A DNA stretch of 20,998 nucleotides, from the NCBI GenBank assembly GCA_900551005.1, contig URUL01000027.1, positions 1 to 20,998 of the forward strand, read 5' to 3'. Position numbers and translations under genes: made by a program. Of the stretch, positions 16,401 through 20,998 are shown piece by piece; position 1 is the first letter of the stretch; each line of letters begins with the position of its first letter. The notes under the pieces were generated by a model. It did not search any database. It saw only the letters and a list, made by a program, of their open reading frames with translations, and was not told the origin of the DNA. Source of the stretch: an uncultured Ruminococcus sp. Lineage in GTDB: Bacteria; Bacillota; Clostridia; Oscillospirales; CAG-272.

Positions 16401-17521
16401 CTGTCTTTGACACCTACGGCGATGGTGTGACCGAAAAATTAGGTCTGAGCGGCCACAAATCGATTGGACAATTCGCCGGAGAGACTATTACCAAAGAAGG
16501 TGCGGGTGGCGCTCTGAAAAATACGCTCAACACAGCGGTAAAAGATAAGTTGACCTTTGAAGACGAGGACGAAGCGAAGCTTGCAAAACTGCGGGAGGCG
16601 CAAGAACAGGCGGAAGCGGAAGCAAACGCCCAGGCGGCACAGAGCTTCCGTGAAGCACAGGAAAAAGGCTTCGAAAGGGATTGGAAAGAGTCGCTCCCGC
16701 CAGACCTCAGATACAAAGCAAACCTTGCCGAAAAACACCACGTCTACTCCGGTGACGAAGAGGAGCTGTATAGGAAAATCGCCGAGGAGAAGGGACAAGA
16801 AGAGATCAGGGGCTATGAGTACATGGGAGAAGAGGAAGCATGGAAAGAGGGACAGGAGCACTTGGAAAGAGTCAAGAAGGGTGCAGACGTTGCCTTTGAC
16901 ATTTATGCCGAAGTCGGCGGTGATACCGGTAAAGCCGCGAAGGACGCCTATACGGCCGCCACTGCCGCTGCTTCCAACATGGGTGACGTGATGGCGGGCA
17001 ACAAGACCGTCGGCGGCGCGATTGCGCAGACGGTGGTGGACACCGGCGTAGAGCTTGCCAAAAATCACTCGGAAGGTACCGCTCAAAAGCTGTATACCAA
17101 CATTATCGGAGACAGCATGAAGTCTATGTCCGATACCTACATGAAGGGCGGAAGCACCAAGGAAATCCAAAATGCAGGCAAAGCCGCCGGGCTGCAGGGA
17201 GCTGCCAATGCCGCTGTAGACATCGCCTTTGACAAGGTGGGCGATAAAGTTACCGAAACGATCGGTCTGAGCGGCGGCAAGGCGGTCGGCTCCATCCTCG
17301 GAGAGAAGATCACAAAAGATATGGCGGGAGGCGCTGCGAAGGTCATTGCCAACACTGCTGCAAAGGATAAGGCGACATTTGCAGACAAAGACGAGGTGGC
17401 ACTTGAAGAATTGAGAGAGGCGCAGGAGCAGGCAGAAGAGGCGGCAAACGCGCAGGCGGCACAGAGCTTCCGGGAAGCACAAAAGAAGTGGGCAGAAAAG
17501 AATAACGAAGCAGAGGATTGA
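13442..17521 (+). CDS. 1359-residue zinc-ribbon, multi-TM, repeat-containing protein of unknown function
   Basis: Modules in order: C4 zinc ribbon (C5, C8, C19, C22); Lys/Gln-rich linker with 13-residue repeats (39-90); hydrophobic region of several transmembrane helices (about 122-363) ending FFTNVLA, which looks like a signal-peptidase site; beta-rich probably extracytoplasmic domain (364-600); one dockerin-like calcium loop DFNDDGEINWLD (615-626); Ala/Gly-rich zipper-like hydrophobic stretch (about 649-703); a DPDGDLEVNDP and NGTYTNPLTGATYTPDEL segment; coiled-coil-like Ala/Glu region; and two 250-residue repeats to the C-terminus. The ATG at 13442 has a CGGAGGAAA ribosome binding site. 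It is last in the forward cluster and ends at a terminator. Such a layout suggests a large membrane or surface assembly, but I cannot assign a function. Confidence 0.85.
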   Translation: MSKYCGNCGHPLSDGAKFCGNCGQPLNTKNEKQNVAAESQKEPVKENVVQSSQKEPAKENVVQSSQKGPVKENANANSQKGNVKQKKSEIATTPKGNVKHKEGEFFTKLIEEVKDLIRHPKKLLPTIVLSIFWMVFPMLSAFGANIPILRFLYTLTYANGGMFGGFFGAVGGIFGKAVFATVVNTIILSLVAKKNPFANAAKSLKGIFGKAAFSGLSAISPFLVGAGVGLLLYWFFNITSSPVNCGVAVVGAVGAFSALGKKNGIITSLVYTVTGKLTKGKFPSQVIVNRTITGFSAGFALGLPLTFVRFGWLLFLVGALIFTLGIVFAIVGKKGAKNMAATAAIFILTSAMMLPVFFTNVLAADTSLPKGYVTMDKVFRLEDGDGSQPGHYSKVDGFYLVLTHIESRSFHIGGDAVYGAEPVLNREYQTANQTISDKPAFTVTRTENATGFTVSGKYDWKHTYPGEPGSGHKAGDNVIYRSDITLTMSNITFEDYKVYADINGRLNTDSGYNDVFSKPKTYDLAGTHVEGKYHFDAENDIVHISFYVNSPSSPKTGASLYFRIDGVLPKNKTTTGGSSTAITQDDPDYKPYRGYLTYTNGEKNKHGQPFPDLMDFNDDGEINWLDVAIQKELSHNPDWLDMPASKGAAAALAVITALLGAAGGAVGGALGGPLGSLLGSAAQAAGSAAEGAFSGLADGISGPEQKEDLGPYIRRDPDGDLEVNDPVTGEKRVYVANGNGTYTNPLTGATYTPDELKSSLDSRAENAHLIRQDDAFAKAAIEEQRAANQEKSWIAKQAEAENAAERAREAAEAEHEAFKRKMAAKYGVYYDDEELYRRIAREKGKEEIKGYEHMGEEEAWKEGQEHLERVKKASDVAIDVYAEIDPKTGNALKNVYTVATAAASNMGDVMAGNKTIGGAMAQTVVDSGVELAKNYSDGVAQKMFTNTVGDSVKAMSDTYMKGGSLKEIREAGEKAAIQGAVNATVDTVFDTYGDGVTEKLGLSGHKSIGQFAGETITKEGAGGALKNTLNTAVKDKLTFEDEDEAKLAKLREAQEQAEAEANAQAAQSFREAQEKGFERDWKESLPPDLRYKANLAEKHHVYSGDEEELYRKIAEEKGQEEIRGYEYMGEEEAWKEGQEHLERVKKGADVAFDIYAEVGGDTGKAAKDAYTAATAAASNMGDVMAGNKTVGGAIAQTVVDTGVELAKNHSEGTAQKLYTNIIGDSMKSMSDTYMKGGSTKEIQNAGKAAGLQGAANAAVDIAFDKVGDKVTETIGLSGGKAVGSILGEKITKDMAGGAAKVIANTAAKDKATFADKDEVALEELREAQEQAEEAANAQAAQSFREAQKKWAEKNNEAED
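13556..13711 (+). repeat. 39-bp tandem repeat, about four units
   Basis: Units start at 13556, 13595, 13634 and 13673. Each encodes a 13-residue SQKEPVKENVVQS-like unit in the linker after the zinc ribbon; the first two are nearly identical, the third changes at its end and the fourth keeps only the SQKG start and a basic tail. The units probably form a flexible basic spacer and can vary in number by slippage. Confidence 0.85.
15911..16666 (+). repeat. Large internal protein repeat, unit 1
   Basis: Encodes residues about 824-1075. From the shared EELYR motif to REAQ the next unit aligns without gaps at a fixed offset of 822 bp. By my hand count about 70 of 243 residues differ, so identity is near 70%. 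Landmarks are GEEEAWKEGQEHLERVKK, ATAAASNMGDVMAGNKT, MSDTYMKGGS and ANAQAAQSFREAQ. Confidence 0.9.
16730..17488 (+). repeat. Large internal protein repeat, unit 2
   Basis: The second copy of the 250-residue module ends 10 codons before the stop. It has one extra residue near its start relative to unit 1. The Ala/Gly-rich helices GGAIAQTVVD and GGAAKVIANTAAKD alternate with charged Glu/Lys helices, which suggests amphipathic helix bundles rather than an enzyme. No catalytic motif is visible. Confidence 0.9.
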
Positions 17522-17627
17522 AAATAAGCAGGGTCGACTCTTTTCTCAAAAGGGTTTGCCCCGCTTGATCGACACAATGTTTATTGGCATCTTTTAAGAC
17601 CATAACGTACTTATGCTACTAACAAAA

Positions 17628-17666
17628 ATGACGAACGCATTATTAGTGGTGCGTTCGCCATTTTTT
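17628..17666. terminator. Bidirectional terminator between converging genes
   Basis: CGAACGCA (17632-17639) pairs with TGCGTTCG (17650-17657), with AATG/CATT flanks, followed by a T run at 17661-17666 on the plus strand and by CATTTTTG on the minus strand. It ends both the 1359-residue gene and the S24 repressor gene, whose TAA overlaps the T run. Confidence 0.88.
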
Positions 17667-18372
17667 ATACTATTCCAATAACTCTGCCACAACAATAAAC
17701 GCTATCGTTCTCGGTCAAAGGAATCGGCTTGTATTTTTCATTATGAGATTTCAGATACTTGTTACCAAGCTCCTTGATATAAACGTCTCCATTGACGACG
17801 AAGATACCTACCTCGCCGATATCAACCGAGTCGCATTTTTCTACGAAGACCTTATTACCGTCATGATAGGTAGGCTCCATACTGTCGCCGCCAACTGAGA
17901 TGACAAAATCAGCCTGTTCTGCTTCTGCACTCTCGGGTACGAGCAGTTCTTCGGCAAGATCGCTGTCAAGGAAGTTTCCGGTGCCGGCAGACGCAGGGAG
18001 CGTATAGTAATCCATCTTCAGCATACGAGGTTTGGGCTTTCTCGTCAGCGTTGCCACACGCTTGTATTCGCTGTCAATCAGATAATCAACAATCTCTTTG
18101 CCGTGCTCGTCAAGGGCGCGGTATTTTTGTAGGGTGCTCCATTCGGTAGCCGTCGGACGGTCAGCCATAGACTTGCATCCAATCAACTCATCGGCAGAAA
18201 CTTCAAGAAGGTCACAAAGACGTGCGAGCTTGTCGCAATCGGGACGCCCGATCCCTTTCTCCCAGTTATATATCACTCTGCCCGAGCTCTCGCCGAGCGC
18301 ATCGGCAATGTCCTGCTGTGTCATGCCTTTTATATTACGGTACTTCTTGATCTGCTCGCCAATAAAGCTCAT
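17665..18372 (-). CDS. CI/LexA-like repressor (XRE helix-turn-helix plus S24 peptidase)
   Basis: A 235-residue phage-type repressor. The N-terminal helix-turn-helix spans about 5-62 (MTQQDIADALGESSGRVIYNWEKG). The C-terminal S24 domain has the Ala-Gly self-cleavage site A129-G130 in LPASAGTG, catalytic serine S164 in GGDSMEPTYHDG and lysine K200 in GDVYIKEL. Such repressors are inactivated by RecA-stimulated self-cleavage during DNA damage. The ATG has a GGAGGT ribosome binding site and a perfect -35 promoter. Operator-like dyads sit in this promoter and in a divergent one, the usual arrangement of a prophage or ICE immunity switch. No phage genes remain in the window, so it is probably a relic or a repurposed regulator. 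Confidence 0.93.
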   Translation of the reverse strand: MSFIGEQIKKYRNIKGMTQQDIADALGESSGRVIYNWEKGIGRPDCDKLARLCDLLEVSADELIGCKSMADRPTATEWSTLQKYRALDEHGKEIVDYLIDSEYKRVATLTRKPKPRMLKMDYYTLPASAGTGNFLDSDLAEELLVPESAEAEQADFVISVGGDSMEPTYHDGNKVFVEKCDSVDIGEVGIFVVNGDVYIKELGNKYLKSHNEKYKPIPLTENDSVYCCGRVIGIV

Positions 18373-18404
18373 ATGGGTATACCTCCGAATTGGATTGCTT
18401 ATTT

Positions 18405-18433
18405 ATTTTACCACAAGAAATTGTATTTGTCAA
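18405..18433 (-). promoter_or_regulatory. Promoter of the S24 repressor gene
   Basis: Minus strand: perfect -35 TTGACA (18428-18433), 17-bp spacer, -10 TAAAAT (18405-18410). An operator-like dyad lies in the spacer. Confidence 0.85.
18413..18424. promoter_or_regulatory. Operator-like dyad 1 (ACAA-N4-TTGT)
   Basis: ACAAGAAATTGT lies between the -35 and -10 boxes of the repressor promoter. Binding here would block the promoter, giving autorepression. Confidence 0.55.
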
Positions 18434-18463
18434 TCGAAAGTCCAATATTTTTATATAACTCTA

Positions 18464-18492
18464 TTGACAATACAATAATGTTGTAGTATAAA
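18464..18492 (+). promoter_or_regulatory. Divergent promoter facing away from the S24 repressor
   Basis: Plus strand: perfect -35 TTGACA (18464-18469), 17-bp spacer, -10 TATAAA (18487-18492). In phage or ICE switches this would drive the lytic or transfer gene; here no intact gene follows. Confidence 0.7.
18471..18485. promoter_or_regulatory. Operator-like dyad 2 (TACAA-N5-TTGTA)
   Basis: TACAATAATGTTGTA lies between the -35 and -10 boxes of the divergent promoter. It shares the ACAA/TTGT half-sites of dyad 1, with one more central base. Confidence 0.55.
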
Positions 18493-18713
18493 AACAAATA
18501 CCAAAGAATATTAGATTCGATGAAGATAAAGACCTACACAGCATCTCACTCCTCACAAATTTATCCGCTGAAAGCAAAGAGAAGGTCTTGGCGAGGATTC
18601 AGATATTTCTTTTTCCGCATTTCCCGACGCTCGCGTCTGGGGCAAGCATAGCGTGAAAAAATGCAGCTGTCACCTGTCACACCGTCACACCATTCGAAAT
18701 CTGCGTCGGAGGA
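18493..18713 (+). other. Gene debris downstream of the divergent promoter
   Basis: No intact gene is present. One plus frame (18509-18655) reads RFDEDKDLHSISLLTNLSAE and continues with a short charged helix, then stops at TGA. This resembles the linker or tail of XRE-type regulators and has no start codon, so it may be a remnant. Around 18667-18690 there are short GTCAC(A)CC repeats. Nothing else is recognisable. Confidence 0.4.
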
Positions 18714-18745
18714 AACGAAGAAAAGCCCCGCGCGAGGCGGGGCGA
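18714..18745 (-). terminator. Terminator of the truncated XRE-family gene
   Basis: GCCCCGC (18725-18731) pairs with GCGGGGC (18737-18743) around a 5-base loop. On the minus strand the stem is followed by TTTTCTTC. It starts about 10 bp after the stop of the gene ending at 18756. Confidence 0.8.
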
Positions 18746-18755
18746 GAAATGTTAT

Positions 18756-19724
18756 TTATCTGTACTTATCTAAAACAGCTCTGTACTCGGGGTTCTTGAG
18801 AAGCTCGGCTCGTCTACCACCCATAGCGTTAGTGCGATAATCAAGATTGTATTTGAAAAAGTTTTTGCTTATTGCTTCGCCATAACGATCAAAGGCGCGA
18901 TTCAATGCTTCATTTTTTATTCTCATATCTTCGATTTTTTTCGTCACATACAGGTTTTTATCCATAACTGCGGTGATTTGTTCCTCCGTTCCGCCGCGAT
19001 AGTATAGGTCGTTTTCCATCCTTCCGAGGAAAGACCTTGCAAGCATAAGGAAGAAGGCTTCTCCGGTTTCTTCAAATGCATTTATCATCAGATCACCGCA
19101 CCGTAATGTATGTTTTGCCTTTTCCTCCATTGATAGAGAAGGATTGAAAAACACGGTTCTGCCGAGCTTATCTGCCGCAAAATCGACAAGCTCGTACATA
19201 TTCTTTTGAACATGGAAATAATACTCGCTTGTGTCTTTTGCAAACAGCTGCTCGGTCTTTTGTCCGCTGGTGGTAAACCAATCAGTGAATTTTGATTTGT
19301 AAATCTCCAGTGCCTCGTCCGTTTTGCCTTCCGCATGAAGTATTTTCGCGCGCATATTCCACGCGCCAAGCCGTAGATTTTCTTCGGTACATCCTTCCAA
19401 TATCTTTTCACAGATAGCAAGAAATTCATCTTTGTGCGCAACCAAAACAACGGGATCATTGTCAGCCAAATCACCGCCGATATTCCACATATAGTAGTGC
19501 ATGATCCAATAATCATTCGGATAATCGCGGTAAGCCTTGACGATAATTTCTCGCCCTTTTTTGTCATTCAAATGCTGTCTATACAGAGCAATTATCTCGT
19601 TAATTTCCGCTTGAATCTTTTCCTGATTATAGCCCATAAGCTCGTCGAGCGTTACTCCAAAGAAATACGCCAAAGGTTGAAGAAGTGTAACCTCGTCCTT
19701 TTGCTTTTCAGGCGTTTTCAGCCT
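18756..19724 (-). pseudogene. XRE-family regulator with TPR-like C-terminus, DNA-binding half missing
   Basis: The frame is open from just after a TAG at 19725-19727 and gives about 322 residues without any ATG; the first possible start (TTG 19673) lacks a ribosome binding site. The frame opens with DEVTLLQPLAYFFGVTLDEL, which is the end of an XRE helix-turn-helix domain that normally begins 45-50 residues earlier. The rest (about 290 residues) is an intact helical, TPR-like sensor region as in many clostridial XRE regulators. So the recognition helices are gone and DNA binding is unlikely. In another frame, a stray ATG (around 19731-19733) starts MNLEAENA and then stops, perhaps the original N-terminus now out of frame after an internal deletion. 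The tRNA terminator begins a few bases upstream. Confidence 0.75.
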
Positions 19725-19736
19725 CTAAATTCATAT

Positions 19737-19787
19737 AAAAAACGTATCCGAACACCTTGTTTGTTACAAAGTAGTTCGGATACGTTT
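19737..19787 (-). terminator. Terminator of the tRNA operon
   Basis: The 14-base arms AAACGTATCCGAAC (19740-19753) and GTTCGGATACGTTT (19774-19787) pair perfectly. On the minus strand a T run follows. It lies five bases after the tRNA-Glu 3' end. Confidence 0.92.
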
Positions 19788-19791
19788 GTTT

Positions 19792-19866
19792 TGGTGACCC
19801 GGACGAGAATCGAACTCGTGTTACCGCCGTGAAAGGGCGGTGTCTTAACCTCTTGACCACCGGGCC
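19792..19866 (-). tRNA. tRNA-Glu (anticodon TTC)
   Basis: 75 bases including encoded CCA. The acceptor GGCCCGG pairs with CCGGGTC (one G-T pair); the D stem is GTC/GAC; the anticodon stem CCGCC/GGCGG encloses CTTTCAC with anticodon TTC; the T arm ACGAG-TTCGAAT-CTCGT is complete. The second tRNA of the operon, five bases after tRNA-Met. Confidence 0.97.
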
Positions 19867-19871
19867 AAAAT

Positions 19872-19948
19872 TGGTAGCGGCAGTTGGATTCGAACCAACG
19901 ACACTCCGGGTATGAACCGAATGCTCTAGCCAACTGAGCTATGCCGCC
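19872..19948 (-). tRNA. tRNA-Met, elongator type (anticodon CAT)
   Basis: 77 bases including encoded CCA. The acceptor GGCGGCA pairs with TGCCGCT; the anticodon loop TTCATAC gives CAT; the T arm GTTGG-TTCGAAT-CCAAC is complete. It lacks the initiator features (unpaired 1:72 and three G-C pairs in the anticodon stem) and closely resembles Bacillus elongator tRNA-Met. A CAT anticodon could in principle be tRNA-Ile2, but the sequence fits Met. Confidence 0.93.
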
Positions 19949-19982
19949 ATATGTGAGCCTCGTCATCCGACAAGGCTTGATT

Positions 19983-20011
19983 ATTATATTATATCGCAAG
20001 CGATTTGTCAA
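19983..20011 (-). promoter_or_regulatory. Consensus promoter of the tRNA-Met/tRNA-Glu operon
   Basis: Minus strand: -35 TTGACA (20006-20011), 17-bp spacer, -10 TATAAT (19983-19988); both boxes are perfect. A second TATAAT overlaps but is at only 12 bp spacing. Confidence 0.93.
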
Positions 20012-20060
20012 TATATTTTTTGCAAAGTAGGACAAGATTTTCAAATTTTTCTTGAAATTT

Positions 20061-20099
20061 ATTTCCCGGCTCACCGAAAATGGCGGCAAGCCGGGAAAT
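20061..20099 (-). terminator. Hairpin terminator after the rhamnosidase gene
   Basis: ATTTCCCGGCT (20061-20071) pairs with AGCCGGGAAAT (20089-20099), with an inner CCG/CGG. The T tract that follows on the minus strand is interrupted, so efficiency is uncertain. It separates the rhamnosidase gene from the tRNA promoter. Confidence 0.75.
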
Positions 20100-20101
20100 T
20101 A

Positions 20102-20998
20102 TCATTCAAAAAACTCGTGTGTGCCCGCTCCGACTTCGTGCTTTTCTCCGCCGATAATGACCGAAGCGCTACAGCCCTCGGGGACGGTGAAAATATATTT
20201 TATCCTGCCGTTCTCGCGTCTCCACTCGCTCGCAACGGTGCCGCGGCGGGTGTCAATCGAAGCCTTGACGAAGTCGAGCCGCCTGTCTGTCACGGGGCGG
20301 AAGATAATATGCTCAAAGCCCGGTCGATCGGGGTCGGAGTTTATTCCCGCCGCCGCGCCGTACATCCAGTCTGCGACCGCGCCGTAGGCATAGTGATTGA
20401 ACGAGTTCATGTCGGTGCTCCACATCGTGCCGTCGGGCTTTATACCGTCCCAGTGCTCCCAGACCGTCGTCGCGCCCTTGGAGATGGGATAGAGCCACGA
20501 GGGATATTCGCGACGAAGCAGAAGGTCATATGCCGTCTCGGCGTAACCGTTGTCGCTGAGCGCATGGAGAAGATACGGCGTGCCGACGAAGCCGGTTTCA
20601 AGATGCCCGGCGTGCTTCACAAGCTCGTTTAATTGAGCGGCGGTCGCCGCCCTGTCGTCCGTGATATCAAAATACAGCGCGAGCACGCAGGCGGTCTGCG
20701 TGGCGTTTTTCACTCTGCCGTTTTCCATATATTCGCGCCTGAACGCCTTCGCCGCCTCCGTGGGGATATTCTCATATTCCGAAACATCTCTACCGAGCGC
20801 GTGTGCCGCCTTTATAAATAACTCGGTCGAATATTTATAGTATGCCGTGGCGATGAGATCCTCGGGAGTTGAGCCTTTGTAGCTGCCCTCCGGGGAGTCG
20901 AGCCCACGCCAGACGCCGAAGAGGGAGCCGCCGGAGCGCCAGCCGTTATCGCTGCGCTCGCGCAGCCAGTAAATCCACGCGTTCATGGCGTCGAACTG
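20102..20998 (-). CDS. C-terminal part of a GH78 alpha-L-rhamnosidase (5' end outside window)
   Basis: The last 298 codons of a longer gene; the frame is open through base 20998, and the ATG at 20986 is internal. The protein shows the GH78 catalytic (alpha/alpha)6 barrel and C-terminal beta-sandwich: GSYKGSTPEDLIATAYY, GFVGTPYLLHALSDNGY, EYPSWLYPISKGATTVWEHWDG and WSTDMNSFNHYAYGAV. The WEHWD segment carries the glutamate regarded as general base in this family. GH78 enzymes release terminal L-rhamnose from plant glycosides, pectin or rhamnose-containing polysaccharides. No signal peptide can be judged. Together with the glycan gene and isomerase at the left end and nagA, it indicates a glycan-using anaerobe. 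Confidence 0.93.
   Translation of the reverse strand, partial: QFDAMNAWIYWLRERSDNGWRSGGSLFGVWRGLDSPEGSYKGSTPEDLIATAYYKYSTELFIKAAHALGRDVSEYENIPTEAAKAFRREYMENGRVKNATQTACVLALYFDITDDRAATAAQLNELVKHAGHLETGFVGTPYLLHALSDNGYAETAYDLLLRREYPSWLYPISKGATTVWEHWDGIKPDGTMWSTDMNSFNHYAYGAVADWMYGAAAGINSDPDRPGFEHIIFRPVTDRRLDFVKASIDTRRGTVASEWRRENGRIKYIFTVPEGCSASVIIGGEKHEVGAGTHEFFE

Noticed and set aside
16439..17482. 347-codon open frame on the minus strand
   Set aside because: It is antisense to the repeated, Ala/Glu-rich C-terminus of the giant gene; the open frame results from codon bias and it lacks a credible start signal.
19792..19866. tRNA-Glu 3' end as an attachment site with a second copy in the window
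   Set aside because: I looked for the last bases of the tRNA (CCGGGTCACCA and neighbours) elsewhere on both strands and found no copy, and there is no integrase.

Overview
The window looks like a chromosomal segment of an anaerobic Firmicute of the Clostridia, probably a gut or rumen Oscillospiraceae/Ruminococcaceae-type organism. The reasons are strong AGGAGG-type ribosome binding sites, consensus sigma-A promoters (TTGACA-17-TATAAT), an S-layer homology protein, a DUF6809 protein, zinc-ribbon membrane proteins of a type I associate with gut clostridia, tRNAs with an encoded CCA, and glycan-degrading genes at both ends. The taxonomic call is inference; no rRNA or species marker is present.

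Left part (1-9389, mostly core). A truncated carbohydrate-related gene and a TIM-barrel sugar isomerase run forward and stop at a hairpin (1677-1720). Everything from 1789 to 9389 is on the minus strand. It forms three transcription units: the NERD-domain protein with its own promoter; an SLH protein followed by three tightly packed RNA methyltransferases (TrmH-like, TrmN6-like, RsmI); and nagA-metG-tatD from a recognisable promoter at 5427-5455.

Middle part (about 9480-17665, accessory). A DUF6809 small protein is followed by the most unusual locus here. A 600-residue regulator with two helix-turn-helix domains is divergent from a forward cluster. That cluster holds an 11-codon ORF, a DUF3592-type membrane protein, a zinc-ribbon membrane protein gene cut in two by an in-frame amber codon, and a 1359-residue zinc-ribbon/multi-TM/dockerin-like/Gly-rich protein ending in two near-identical 250-residue repeats. 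Between the divergent promoters lies a nested palindrome. A shared 22-bp direct repeat shows that the cluster has undergone duplication or deletion. No gene in this cluster has a function I can name, so it is the best candidate for an undescribed system.

Right part (17665-20998). A CI/LexA-like S24 repressor converges on the cluster and shares a bidirectional terminator with it. Upstream of the repressor are two divergent promoters, each holding an operator-like dyad between -35 and -10, but the divergent promoter now leads into gene debris. An XRE-family regulator that has lost its DNA-binding half follows, then a tRNA-Met/tRNA-Glu operon with a perfect consensus promoter and a strong terminator. 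The window ends in the C-terminal part of a GH78 alpha-L-rhamnosidase. The decayed regulators beside tRNA genes suggest an eroded integrated element, but no integrase or att duplication is visible.
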